Part shown: positions 41,469 through 64,000 of the stretch, in pieces
How the letters are laid out: every line of letters begins with the position of its first letter
Numbering within the stretch: position 1 is the stretch's first letter
Translations under genes and position numbers: made by a program
Notes under the pieces: generated by a model
Seen by the model: the letters and a program-made list of their open reading frames with translations, nothing else
Told to the model about the DNA's origin: nothing
The model's database searches: none
Origin: Dysidea avara
Lineage: Eukaryota > Porifera > Demospongiae > Dictyoceratida > Dysideidae
Assembly: GCF_963678975.1 (NCBI RefSeq)
Contig: NC_089276.1
Span: 1,943,445 to 2,007,444, forward strand
Direction of reading: 5' to 3'
Length of the DNA stretch: 64,000 nt

Positions 41469-43151
41469 CTAGCAGCAAACAAATTTCAGTACAATAAAGG
41501 GAAAACTTTTACAGATATTGTCACTGCTTTCACTTATATTACACAGTGAATCATTTCTACAATCAGTCTCCTTTTTGTGAACTTTCATACTGCTTTCAAA
41601 TATGTGACTAGCTGAGCAAAAACCTGCAATGTCTGCAAAATAAACTGGGTATATTATGCATGCAACATAAATACTTTCTGCAGGCTTTAATCACTCAATA
41701 TGCAATAATCAGGACTCAGTTATACATTGTCAGATTCAACTGTTCATGGTGAGTGTTTCATGTTCAAACAGGCGCTTGTTTAGAAACTCAGCAATCACCA
41801 TTTTTTGTTGGAATGCCCTGTTTTGACATTACACCATGTTGAACATGAACTTATACATAAAAGCTATCAGTATACAGGGACAGTTGTACCAATACTTTTT
41901 ATTAGACTATCATCTTAACCCTTAAACCCACATAATCCAGAAATCTGGATTTGATAAAAACTAATTAGATACTTTTGTCAATTTACAATGAAGTGTGGTT
42001 TCAAACAGGCACAAACGTTTGTCCAATCTCTTATTTAAAAAAAACAGATTTTATTAGTTGGCAAAGAGTAAGCTACCTAACCATGTATAACAACAAGGAA
42101 TTCACCCGCTACAATGCACTGAATCATTTTGTGTACTTTGTCCTTTCACCTTCATATCGTCATTGTGTTCGTCTGACATTTTAAAGTAATCACATGATAT
42201 CTATATAGTCTATCAACTGAATTGCCATCACGTAAGGAGCAACATGTAAGAGAACGCTAATAGGACGAAGTACAGTTAAGTTATGGCCTTTTGGACACTG
42301 TCTAGACTCAGTAAATTGTTCAGTTAGAGTATCCATTCATAACAAGTTGTTCTATTAGAGTAATTGTATACTCACTATTTAAGTACGTATGTTTGTGACT
42401 GAGCTGGCATACAACTATTTCAATAATGGAAGTCACAGTAATAAGTATGGGTTAACAATTGGTTTGAGTACTTCACTAAGAATTCATGTAAAATGTCATC
42501 AATATGGCCACCTTTGGGACCAAAACATCTGGTAAGGTGGCCTTAACAATGAGCTGGCCTTATGAATGAGGTGACGTTAACGGTGGTCTTAACAATGAGG
42601 TGGTCTTAACAATGAGGTGGTCTTAACAATGAGGTGGTCTTAACAATGAGGTGGTCTTAATAATAAGGTTAAGAATTACTTTTGGGAGTCACTAAAAGTG
42701 GCCACAATAACAAGGTGGTCTTATTGAATAGATGGCTGCTAAGTGTGATTTCACCATAATACATTGTACACAACAAATACTCTAATTGAGCAGTCACAAG
42801 TATTGCTCAGTTTGAAAATAGAAATGTGGTTAATCAACTCCAGTTAGCTATAACTAGGAGTACATTAAGTAGCCGATAAACCATTGATTTACCAGATGGT
42901 TCAACAAATTATAGTGTAATTACTATGACCAGCATTACATCATTGACATAGTCATTCTACAGACAGTATCACATATGTAAAGTTTATTTATCAATCTACA
43001 AGTTGATATGGTCCACTGTGGCACTAGCATTGCTGTCAGCAAGTCTCTCAACATACACATCATTATCATCTGGACCCAGATATTAGCTGCAAATGAAATT
43101 GCACTACTTTGAAGCACTTACATTACATGTTACATTAGAATTGTAGGAGGA
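41469..43151. other. Sequence upstream of module B
   Basis: No exon homologous to Rh exons 1-5 is seen on either strand. The notable content is a 17-bp tandem repeat and copies of the dispersed motif at about 42350 and 42778. Confidence 0.5.
42541..42745. repeat. 17-bp tandem repeat inside a MITE-like sequence
   Basis: AATGAGGTGGTCTTAAC repeats about five times at 42591-42660. The surrounding words (GTGGCC, GGCTGCTAAGTG, CACCATAATACATTGTACA) also occur at about 49786-49935, so both are probably degenerate copies of one TA-inserting family. Confidence 0.65.
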
Positions 43152-43605
43152 TTAGGGACCCGCCGATTATGTTGGCATAATTATGAGCATAATAGGTGCC
43201 TGAAAGCATTGAGCATAATGCTAGCATAATAGGTAGAATATTCGTGTAATAGTATGAATTCCAGCTTATTAAAATAGTTATCACAGAAAGATCGATGTAC
43301 TCTAATAGAACAATCAGTAACTCTAATAGAACAATCACATAGCTAACTGTTCTATTAGAGTATATCGATCTCTTCTGTGATATGCATTTTGACAAGTATT
43401 ATAAAGTTAGTGCTTCAGCCACTTATCTTTTATCCATAAATTGGAAATTATTAGCAGAGCATGAGAAGTGAGGCATAAATAATTGAGCATAATTTGAGCA
43501 TAATAGGTAAGTATTGAGCATAAATTTGAGCATAGTAGGTAAATTTTTGAGCAGTGCAGCATAGCATAATAGGTAAAATTGTGAGCATAATCGGCGGGTC
43601 CCTAA
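43152..43605. mobile_element. 454-bp element with TTAGGGACCCGCCGATTATG ends
   Basis: The ends are perfect inverted repeats (TTAGGGACCCGCCGATTATG on the left, CATAATCGGCGGGTCCCTAA on the right), flanked by GGAGGA on both sides (43146-43151 and 43606-43611). Near both ends a GAGCATAATAGGTA-like word recurs many times, as transposase-binding subterminal repeats do. A hairpin element at 43279-43383 lies inside it. Confidence 0.85.
43279..43383. mobile_element. Small hairpin element built from the dispersed motif
   Basis: The arms ATCACAGAAAGATCGATGTA (43280-43299) with CTCTAATAGAACAAT, and TCTATTAGAGTATATCGATC then TCTTCTGTGAT (to 43382), are reverse complements over about 37 bp around a 30-bp loop. 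Three motif copies lie within 105 bp. Confidence 0.8.
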
Positions 43606-44114
43606 GGAGGATAGTGCAGCTATTGTGGATTTGAGAGCCATGCACACATTTGAGGTCTTCCAAATCAATGGAGCAGTGATGAATATACCGAGAAATTAGT
43701 TAGACATCACAAAAGAAGCATTATCCTTTTAGCTAACTGCAAGTAAATCCATGCTCATCATGCTACGTAGTCAGCCCTGCATTTGACAAACAGTTAAAAA
43801 CTCTTCCCTCCTCTTTTTTCACAGTCGCCAAGGTGCCAATTAGCTAACCTTCAATATATTAAACTATACCTAGGCTGCCAATGCACACATTCCACTGTAT
43901 TGCTTTATTACAAGCATTTGCTCAATTGTGCCATTTTTGAGACTTTTTTCAATGGAAAGAAATTTTTACCTTTTTGAAGGATAAAACTGTTTATAACTCC
44001 ATACGCCACAAAATTAATTTTTAAGACTGACGTTGTTACATTTTAGGCTGCTAAATTTGTATGATAAGGCCATAGATTGTGATCTGATGTTATCCTATCC
44101 TACTGTACATGCAT

Positions 44115-44652
44115 GCGAGTCAGAATCTCAATATTTCAAAGTAAACTCTGTTGAGTATGTGTAGACAGTCCAGGTGGCGATTGACAGCTTAATGTGCATC
44201 AGTGCAAGGATATGGTGACCCCATGACAATATGGACCCACAACCAGTCATACATTTGCTGAGAAACTTTACTAGTTATTATATAATTATACACACTCTTA
44301 AATATATAATTATACACATGCACTCTAAAGCAGGGCCACAGAACTCAATTATCAATAGCATGATCAATTAACATTTATTGTAGACTGGTTACAAAAGCAC
44401 CCTAGCCAACAAAGAATCACAACACTGAGATAACAGCTGATCATGACTGCTGAAATATCATGTTCACTCTAATAAAATGTCAATTAAATTATAAACAAGC
44501 CCATATTCCACATGGTTATCATCAGTTTCCATCTTCCTGGCTATACTAGCTGCAATCCTAGAAGCAATACCAGAGAATACTCCAGGAGACATGAAGATTG
44601 TGTTATTTGTGTACTCCTACAACTATTTGAACCATCGATCCATTTGTGGCTA
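44115..44652 (-). pseudogene. Degenerate duplicate of Rh exon 6 and part of intron 6
   Basis: From 44652 down to about 44505 the minus strand matches exon 6 (CCACAAATGGATCGATGGTT) but then reads into a TAG, lacks the [16 protein letters not shown] piece in frame, and has lost the donor (CTTG in place of CAGGTGAG). Below it, 44410-44115 resembles intron 6 of copy C at 47750-47500 (AGTCAGAATCTCA, CAGGTGG(C/T)GATT, GTGACCC(C/T)ATGACAA). This is a decayed partial duplicate between copy C and module B. Confidence 0.85.
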
Positions 44653-45621
44653 GTAGCAAACAGTATGTGTCTGTAAGTAAATTAGTTTAGCACTTTATAC
44701 CACAAAGTACAAACTTAAAAGGAATATTTTTTACAGATACTGCTTTCATTAGTTTCTCTGCATAGGCCAGGTATTTTATGGTCGCATGTTCAAGGATTCA
44801 CATAGCTACCATTTTGTACCTACACTACTCAGGGAACTTTGATTCAAATGGTAAGTTGTTCCACAGCACTATAATTATGTCAGAAATATTGCTGTGTTAT
44901 ACCAGTTGATAGTGAAGACTAATTCTTAAACAGGAGTGTTGTATATGAGTGGCCAAATACCGGTATGTAGCAGCAGCAGGCACTGCCCATGATGACCAGA
45001 ATGATGAAGTGCTACTATCTTGACTTCATCAGATAAGTTAGACCAACCAAGTTGTTCACGTGGCAGATACATGATCAAACTGTTTGAAAAGACAAAACCA
45101 CCTTCACTTTCTTATTCTATTATATGGGGAGGAGGTCTCCACAATGGTAGAGCATATAATACACAATAATATCAGAGACTCCATTAACAACTTACAACTT
45201 AAGAAGGGAAATGGAAGGCTTTTTGTGATTACACCCAATGAAATATAAATAGTAAGAGTATTTACAACACATATCAGACACCTGAGCATTCCACTGAAGA
45301 CAACAGTATCCTAAATAATAGTATTGCTCTGTGTGACTAGTCATCTATCATAGCAGGGGGACAAATAGCTACTGCACCAAGAAAGAGCTGAAAAACAACT
45401 GTAACATAACAACTGTCACTATAGTATCATCCTCCATAGTATGGCTTGGGGCACAACACATGTTGTGTAATAGCACATCATGATAATCAACAGATTATAC
45501 ACAGAAAGGAATAGGCTATGTCAACAGTGTCTAACTTGTCAAACACTACAGTGAATTAGAAAGACATAAGGTGTCCCATGACTATAATATTATACTGTCT
45601 AACAGAAAGGTATATGGCTAG

Positions 45622-57059
<11,438 letters not shown>

Positions 57060-57371
57060 TCTTCACATCAGCTCAGTAGTCTACAGATCGAATTTCGATT
57101 TGCTTTTTAGTCTGTCCACGTGATCGCACATGATCATGATGTCAATTAGCGGATCTCGGTCTGAGGAGCCTATGGACTCGGGGGCTACCTAATGTAGAAT
57201 GAAGCAGTTTCGCGTCATTACCCACACTAATATATAGCAGAGATAATAAACTCCGCGCCCCTCTATAATCTCTGCTAATAGAGTAGATCTAGCTAGTCAG
57301 TTTTTTAATACAACAAAATCAGCTGTACTTAGCTATAGCTATATGTGTACATTTTTTCCCGGGCTAGATGT

Positions 57372-57618
57372 AATGCCCTTTCCTACCACCCCCAGCACAA
57401 GAGGCAAACGTGCTGGACAAGAACTGAAAAGCGGGACATCTAAAAGTCAGCCTAGGGCCCTTTGTTAGGCCCATTTCCGGGGAAGCATCTGGTGATCTAA
57501 ACGAGAGGGAGCGGCTTCCACGGATGCACATCGTCGCTGACCTCAACAGGGAGAAAGACAGGGTACAGCGAATCCACGCCAAAGTACTACTGTACGATAA
57601 AGCACCACTAGTGACATG
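57372..57618 (+). other. GC-rich coding-like island divergent from Rh copy C
   Basis: On the plus strand an ATG at 57372 opens MPFPTTPSTRGKRAGQEL and closes at a TAG (57465-57467). From about 57446 the next frame reads GPFVRPISGEASGDLNERER and RMHIVADLNREKDRVQRI to a TGA at 57616-57618. Codon choice is GC-rich and charged, unlike the AT-rich surroundings. It may be a first exon with a frame break or a small pseudogene. No family is recognised. Confidence 0.3.
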
Positions 57619-57759
57619 ATCGCACATAAGTGTACATTAATAGACTGATAGAATCATCAAAGACTGAAACTTTACTTCGTTAAATATAATCTATAGGGGC
57701 AACACTGCATTTTATTATAGCTAACGGTGTGTAGATATAATAGTGTGAAGTCATCCAGG

Positions 57760-57974
57760 CATAGGCGGCGGAAAGGGGGGGGGGGGGCTAGGGGGCTAAA
57801 GCCCCCCTAGGTCTGCTGAGGGGGGGCCTAGCCCCCCCTCAGAATGATATCACACCGAAATTATCTTTCTTGGAGTGGGGCTGAAAACCGTGATAAAGAT
57901 CGAGATACTACCAAATAAGTCTGGGTCAGCTCAGCGGAGCCCCCCCCTCATATCAACTACTTCCTCCGCCGCTG
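57760..57974. mobile_element. hAT-type MITE, deletion relative of 31546-31906
   Basis: The ends are CATAGGCGGCGGAAAGG and CTTCCTCCGCCGCTG, matching the 31.5-kb element in the opposite orientation. The core with the A tract is missing, while GGAGTGGGGCTGAAAACCG next to GATCGAGATACT is kept. The flanks CATCCAGG and CATCCCCC are an imperfect duplication at best. Confidence 0.75.
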
Positions 57975-58074
57975 CATCCCCCCTGATCCAGGCCATCTGA
58001 TTTTTTAAAAATTCAAGCCGGTTCAGTTCTTCTAGGGTTCCCGGCGGTACATACAAATTCCTCATTATTACTTA

Positions 58075-58263
58075 CCAAAAACACGACCAATAAGACAATA
58101 CCACCATCTTCACTATATTTTACCTACCTCATCCACCACGGCATACCAAAACAGCTATTTCTCAAGAACAATAAACGAGTGGAACATACTACCAACTGAC
58201 ACAATTGAAATTGCAGATACTGATCTATTTACAGCTAGACTCCAATCATATTATTGTACCTAA
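58075..58263 (+). pseudogene. LINE 3'-end fragment (C-terminus of RT protein)
   Basis: An open frame to a TAA at 58261-58263 encodes AYQNSYFSRTINEWNILP, the SYF.R....WN.LP pattern found at the C-terminus of many jockey- and CR1/RTE-type LINE proteins. An (AAT)n tail at about 58318-58334 follows, as expected for a LINE 3' end. Everything upstream is missing. Confidence 0.75.
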
Positions 58264-58654
58264 TGTATTTGTTTATGTGATTCCTGAGCACACCAGCAGG
58301 GCTGACTGCTCAGTAAACAATAATAATAATAATAACATACATGCATGCCTATAAGTTACGCCTTATAAAATGCCTTATGATTCTATTATATAGATAATAT
58401 ATAGCTATAGCTGTTCACACAACTAATACATGTGTTAATTTCGAGGTTAATTTTAAAGTATATATGCTGCAGCCTGCATGCATGCATGGGCCGGCTGATA
58501 ATCCTGTTAGATGTGTTTGAAAATGACCTATAGAGCTAGGTTGTACTACAGTTGAGTCACACTACGGGTTTGTATCAATCTCTTTTTTGGTTATTTACAG
58601 AGAATTAGCTATATATACATGGCACTGTCCAGTGAGAATAGAGTTTCATCTTAA

Positions 58655-59021
58655 GGCCACTCCAAATAAATTTTTTGTTTCCCGTCCACCGCCATCATCT
58701 GCATGGTTACTGTCAGTTCTAAATATTCCATTATTCCGTATTCTTCCATTATTTTCCGGTTATTCTTGCATGCTGATTGGCTCAGTAAAGCTCACGTGTC
58801 AGCTATCTAGCACAAACTTCACGTTTGTGTTACTTTTGCAATTTAAAAAGGAAGGAACAAGCTTAAGTATGCTTTTATGCAGCTTTTTATGGTTGTGCCA
58901 GGCAAATTACTGGCTTGAAAAGTTGCCAATCTTATAATGATATAATGGAAATGGACCACCCGCCCGCATGCAAATATGTTTGAGTCCAGGACGGGAAACA
59001 GAGAATTTATTTGGACTGGCC
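58655..59021. mobile_element. 367-bp Harbinger-type MITE
   Basis: Inverted ends GGCCACTCCAAATAAATT and AATTTATTTGGACTGGCC, extended by TTTCCCGTCC / GGACGGGAAA, with a TAA target duplication on both sides (58652-58654 and 59022-59024). A three-base T(A/T)A duplication with GGCC ends fits PIF/Harbinger. Confidence 0.85.
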
Positions 59022-59024
59022 TAA

Positions 59025-59933
59025 TGTGCTTGCAGACAAGCACATTGGTACTCCTACACAACAGTGTCCTTTTGCTGGCTATTCTATAGTGGTTCCATTC
59101 ATGGAGTCAAGAATCTTCTGTCAACTATGCCATGCATGAGCTATATATACTTATATAAGCTCTGCTTTATAGCTACTGATCTAAGAGATTTTACTATTGA
59201 ACATACTAATGAGAATGTATGTGTTCTGTTCTGCATGTGTTAAGCCCTCAATACAGTTTCTTCAGGTGTACTGTAAATAAATGAGCTAACCAAAATAATA
59301 ATATATATGTATACTTTTAATCATGAAAATAGTGAATAGCTACAATGAATAATAGTGATGCATTCATTCACCCATATCAATTTTAGAGTGAGAAACAAGC
59401 ATTACCCAGTCAAGCAAGTGATTCTGACATAAACTAGAATAGTAGGTGCCTCATTAGTCTTATTTTTGAGATCATATACATGCAGCCAATATATATATCA
59501 TGTTTTTGTGTATTATAGTCAGTTCAAACAAACAGATAGAATCACAGGAGGTCAGGGGCAATAAGTCCAGAGTTTGGAAAGGGGTGGTTCAGGATAATAA
59601 TGGCTAGACCAGTCTATATACAATAGGTTGGGGAGGGGGTGGAAAAGGTACATGCATGTGTTTCAGGACTGAAAATTTTGTAGTTTTATGCTAATTCATA
59701 TATTGTTTAAGAGTTGCATGTAGGGACCATGCAGTGACAGTCATAAGTTCAGTTATGAGCCTAAAGAAAATTGTCATAATATAGAAAGGACCAAGTGTAT
59801 ATTATTTAATTTTCCTAGCAGGCTATATAGCAAAGTGTGTTCAATGTCATACATGAGTTTGCACTGCAGATGCGGTTTTCACACTCAGCAATAGCTGTGG
59901 AACATTCTTAATAGTGATAATTTGCAAGTGGTG
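59025..59933. other. Gene-free AT-rich DNA
   Basis: No exon, repeat pair or known motif recognised. Confidence 0.4.
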
Positions 59934-60075
59934 ACTGTTCTATTAGAGTATTTGACTGACTGCTTTATTAGAGTATTTGACTGACTGCTCTATTAGAGTA
60001 TTTGACTGACTGCTCTATTAGAGTATTTGACTGACTGCTTTATTAGAGTATTTGACTGACTGCTCTATTGCTTTA
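59934..60075. repeat. 25-bp tandem array of the dispersed CTCTATTAGAG motif
   Basis: The unit TTTGACTGACTGCT(C/T)TATTAGAGTA (25 bp) is repeated about five times with single T/C changes, followed by a truncated copy. This is the only long tandem array of the motif in the window. Confidence 0.92.
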
Positions 60076-61168
60076 TTATGCTTGCATGTTCATGCTACCT
60101 TCTAACCTGGGCAGAACACTCGAAACTTGATTAGCAGTTTAGGAATTGTTCCCCATTGACCAGAGTATCTCTAACTTTATTATTATTAATATGGTTTTTT
60201 TCATTGTTTGGGTGAGGGATGGTTGGGTCATGAACCACAGCAATGTTTAACTGAAATGTATATAAATTTTATGATGACCTATAGCTTCCGGGCTATCTTG
60301 CCAGTGTCAGCCCTCCTAGTACTATCCCTATACCAGTTTTATTATCACCCTTAGTTTCTGATCACTGTTTGCAGTAGCAGATCTAGAGAGGGACATGAAA
60401 GGCACGTGCAGGCTTTTTAGACATGTACATTAGTATTGTTTTAGTACAGTTTTTAATTTTAGAAACTAAATTAGTAATTTATTTTAGTTTAGTAAACAAA
60501 AAGTACACTATATGTGAATGTAGTTTTAGTAATTTATGTAAATAATGAAATAAAATTTTTGATATAAACTTTTAGTTTAGTGAAAGTAATTTATCCTTGC
60601 TAATATTAGTTTTATGCTATGTAAAACAATACTAATGTGCATTGCTATGATAAGCATACACTGTACCAATTAAGAGTAGGATACCATAGAAATCTACAGA
60701 TATTTTTATCTGTTACCATAGAAACCAAAGAAGAAATACTAGATTATTAAGCTATGGCACTTTTTTGATTAGTATTTCTATATGTTGCAAAACATGCATA
60801 TGCTTATGATATGATACTGGGAGAAACACATATAAAAACATCATCTCACATGCAAGGTTTTCAAAACACCAAGCTCTAGAGATTTTACTGATACATGGTA
60901 TAATTATAATAGCCATGCCCAGTTAACTCTGAGCTCTAGTTCTGCATGTACAATTTTGTATTAGGGTTGATTTGTTTTAGCATTGAAAAAGTTAAAACTC
61001 AAAATCCATATCAGCACAACTGACACATGGCCAGATACACCTTTATTGTGCAGACATACAACAGTTTCTTTTCTAAATTATAGCACGTCCAGAAGTCTTC
61101 ATGTTCCTTGTCTTTGATGCTGAAAGTTTTAATATGCTCACTGTAAAAACTGAAGTGTCCTCTAGACA
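60076..61168. other. Gene-free AT-rich DNA
   Basis: No gene seen. A TTTTAGTTTAGTAA-like low-complexity patch lies at about 60430-60600. Confidence 0.4.
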
Positions 61169-61897
61169 CAGGGGCGTAGTCAGGATGTTTTGAAGGGGGG
61201 AGGAGGTTCCAACAGCAGTATTGAGTTTCCAGAAGTAGGGATCTAGGGGCTCAGCCCCCAGCTGCTGAGAGACTTTCAATATTTTAATGAATTCAGCAAA
61301 TTGCTATATTTTACGCAAAAAGTACATTAATTATAGTGCATATAAGTGCCCCTGGGATGAAGCTAGTATACGTACTAGATAGCTAAAGCTAACTAGTGGA
61401 AATAGACAGCATAATAGAGACACATATATAGTAATCTGTAAGTAATAGTTATCTCATTGGTATATAACCATAAATCCACTGATACAAATGTCATGACTTA
61501 CAATCAAAACATTATAACTATACAAATATGCATACCATGCATTCCTTTTGGGTAACACATTCAAGTGATAAATTACTGGAATTCTATATCTTTAAACACT
61601 GCACACCAAAGCTACACAGCAGTATAAGATTATGCCCAGTTTTGCATTTAATGTTAGAATGTCTGAAAAACTTCATATGGATATGGATATTTACATGACT
61701 GCTCTATTAGAGTATATAGCTGACTGCTCTATTAGAGTACATCGATCTTCTTAACAAGGGCTCATGTTACCTCTGTAAATATTTCCCTGAAAGCCTGAGA
61801 GATGAATGCAAGCTTTATTATTATTATTATTATTTAATTTTGCTGTGAAAACTTCACAAACAGAAGAATATACACAGATATAATATAATAAATAATG

Positions 61898-63300
61898 TTA
61901 GCTATTGATTGCAAAATAATAGTTATGTAGCAGAGATTTGAATATGTCAGTGTTTTCCGCTTCAAAGATGTAGCGAGGTAGTACGTTCCATTGCCTTGAT
62001 GTTGATGGTATAAAGGAGTATTTGTAGGTGTCAGTGTTACAAAATGGTTCGATAAGTCTGAACATATGGCATGATCTGGTCTGTAGCTGGTACTGTGATG
62101 TCTGTAGATGAAACTCAGGTATGTATTCAGGTGGTAAATAGACATTTTGTTTAAGAATGTTGTATAGCATAGTTAAGGAGAGCTGTTCTCTTTGAGACTC
62201 TAGTGATTCCCACTTAGGCCACTACAATGAGATAACTTGTTTCTCATCAACTTCTCATAGAGTAACACATGCGGGCGGGCGGGTTATCTCATTATTTCAT
62301 TATTGCACAAACCATAGCTATAAATTGCAGATGTGTACAAAACCAATATAATAATCCTTTATTTTAGGTAATTGGCAGGTACACACCAAGCAATGGTGCA
62401 CACTGAGGGTAAAACTCCAAGTTCACATAAGCTTCAACTTCAGTAACAAAGCTTTCATTTCCTTTACGAGAGCTCCACCAGTTTTGGGGTCATGTACCAT
62501 ACCACAGTACAGCAACAACAGCAGCAGCAGCAACAGCAGCACTGAGCAGTAGCAAACATCAGCAAACATGCAGCAGCGGGGTTAGCATGTGTAGGATGGT
62601 CAGTCTTATTAGGGGGGAGGGGCTGTCTTATGCACTAAAGCTACTATGACTCTTAGATATGCACATAGGGCATGCAGGTCACTGTACCAATGCTAGTGTA
62701 TAGTCTACTGTACACTGTAGTCACAATGTTGATGCCTTGATGGTTTTTGATGCTCCAGAAAGCACTCTAATCAACACAGAAGTAAAAAAACACTAATAAA
62801 CGGTGTCTGTATCTCAATGGGGTTGTAGTTTTCCATGGAAATAGTGCTTTTCTACGTGATAAGCCCACTACCACAATACTTAAAAGAGTTATGCTGCAAT
62901 CTCGTGCACTAATGAGTGCGCATGGGCAAAAGAAAACTTTGGTGCGGGCGGTTGATGAGAAACAAGTTATCTCATTGTAGTGGCCTTAAGTTCGTTAACC
63001 ATCTGTGTTACACTAGCATGATAGGAGTATATACCTTTGACATATCGTGCAGCACGCCTCTGAACTTTTTCTAAAGCGATCTTGTCAGTTGTTAAATGAG
63101 GGTTCCAGACTGCAGTTGCATATTCAAGTTTAGGGCGTACTAGGCTAAGGTAGGCTCTCTCTCTCAGGTGAATAGATCAGTGATGTCCTCAAGTTACGCT
63201 TTAGCAGACCAAGCATCTGATTTGCTTTGGAGGTGATAGATTGGATATGTAGGTGCCACTTCAAATCACTCTGAATAATGATGCCTAAATTTATCAATTG
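61898..63300 (-). pseudogene. LINE RT C-terminal region, split by a Harbinger-type insertion
   Basis: Read on the minus strand from about 63300: LGIIIQSDLKWHLHIQSI, KANQMLGLLKR, then after a break YLSLVRPKLEYATAVWNPHL and EKVQRRAARYVKG. This is the conserved region after the RT palm in jockey- and CR1-like LINEs. The frame continues to 62986, is interrupted by the element at 62217-62985, and resumes (KWESLESQREQLSLTMLYNI) to SFIPSTSRQWNVLP and a stop at 61898. An (AAT)n tail at about 61816-61834 marks the LINE 3' end. A stop or frameshift near 63160 shows the copy is dead. Confidence 0.85.
62217..62985. mobile_element. 769-bp Harbinger-type non-autonomous element
   Basis: The ends are GGCCACTACAATGAGATAAC and GTTATCTCATTGTAGTGGCC, continuing inward as perfect inverted repeats to about 35 bp. 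TTA duplications flank both sides (62214-62216 and 62986-62988). The interior has a CAG/CAA-rich patch (about 62514-62545) and no transposase. Removing it restores the LINE frame. Confidence 0.92.
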
Positions 63301-63842
63301 TTGTGCTGTGCCATTACACTACATAACCCACTCATTTCATCCTGCCACACTAAATGGTGTGCTAGGGTCCTGCTTGCAGAAGTCTAAATTTTACAGGGGG
63401 TAGTCCTGAACCCCCCTCCCTACGCCCCTGGGACACCATTATCACCAGTGGTGTCCGTATATTGGGACATTTTAATGTCCTGTGGACACCTCAGATTTTA
63501 CGGTGCTGCTTAATACAATTTAGCTACAGAAATAAAATTATAATGTCATATAACTTGTGTGATGCAATAGGGAGAAGCACTGGCAAGAGATTGACTGTTT
63601 GGTTTTATGCTACAACAATCAGTAAATAGTTTAGCCTGTTTTGTTATGCAGTAGCTAGACATTTCACAATAGCTACACTTTAAAACATAAAGTTGATTTC
63701 AGGGTTTAAACCAGCTGGACAACTCTAACTACTTCAAGAACAATACTGATGCTGCAGCATTGCTGACATTGTAATTGTAAATTCTGGATAGAGGTGTAGC
63801 CTGTACATCCAAATCATACACACAAAAAAGTAGCTATACCCA

Positions 63843-64000
63843 TTAAAAATCATACATTATATTACTATAGTGTCTGTCCAGCAGATTCTTAAATTGATCA
63901 GGGGAGTTGGAGTCAATCACTGATTGGGGTAAAGAATTCCAATTGTTAATCATTCTAACTGTAAAGAAGGATGATCTTGATAAGCAATTTGTATGTGGCT
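63843..64000 (-). pseudogene. LINE C-terminal fragment running off the window end
   Basis: The minus strand reads SSFFTVRMINNWNSLPQSVI and then DQFKNLLDRHYSN to a TAA at 63843-63845. The FF.VR.....WN.LP.. pattern is typical of LINE RT C-termini. It differs from the fragment at 61.9-63.3 kb, so it is a separate insertion. Confidence 0.75.

Noticed and set aside
61073..61279. 68-residue minus-strand frame
   Set aside because: It overlaps a hAT-like terminal sequence and has no recognisable similarity.

Overview
The window is AT-rich, intron-rich animal DNA packed with short inverted-repeat transposons, SINE and LINE fragments, Ty3/gypsy debris and long (AC)n microsatellites. Rh-family ammonia channel genes, an F-box gene and the repeat content fit an early-branching metazoan. 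A marine sponge (demosponge) is my best guess, by inference only; nothing here is diagnostic at species level.

Layout. 1-4.6 kb: no gene, foldback elements. 4.6-6.5 kb: a foldback element, then an unrecognised plus-strand gene broken by a frameshift and a 250-bp TA-flanked MITE. 7.06-7.62 kb: a degenerate triplicated exon-like unit on the minus strand. 7.7-12.85 kb: a decayed, 5'-truncated Ty3/gypsy retrotransposon (protease remnant, RT, RNase H, integrase, 3' LTR) with nested insertions, one a hAT MITE with an 8-bp target duplication. 14.3-16.2 kb: an intronless F-box gene (minus) with one frameshift. 16.6-27.5 kb: transposons only, including a LINE ORF (RT thumb plus restriction-like endonuclease, one stop codon) lying between DNA-transposon-like inverted repeats.

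28.7-57.1 kb: an Rh glycoprotein cluster on the minus strand. Copy C (57059 to 45622) has nine exons and encodes 525 aa with both pore histidines. A degenerate exon-6 copy lies at 44.5-44.65 kb. Module B (41468 to 38952) has intact exons 6-9 but no exons 1-5. Copy A (38648 downward) has exons 1-6 and then only the first 9 bases of exon 7. The rest of exon 7 plus exons 8 and 9 lie inverted on the plus strand at 28.7-30.5 kb. This is a gene cut by a roughly 4.1-kb inversion whose breakpoint can be read inside exon 7.

57.2-64 kb: a small GC-rich coding-like island, then hAT and Harbinger-type MITEs and three LINE 3'-end fragments. One LINE fragment is split by a Harbinger-type element whose removal restores the LINE reading frame.

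A motif with core CTCTATTAGAG (consensus about TGACTGCTCTATTAGAGTATATCGATC) occurs at least 40 times on both strands. It sits in hAT MITE cores, in intron 6 of the Rh copies and in one 25-bp tandem array. The Rh proteins would act in the plasma membrane as NH3 (possibly CO2) channels, and the F-box protein as an SCF ubiquitin-ligase adaptor. I see no operon-like cooperation between neighbours.
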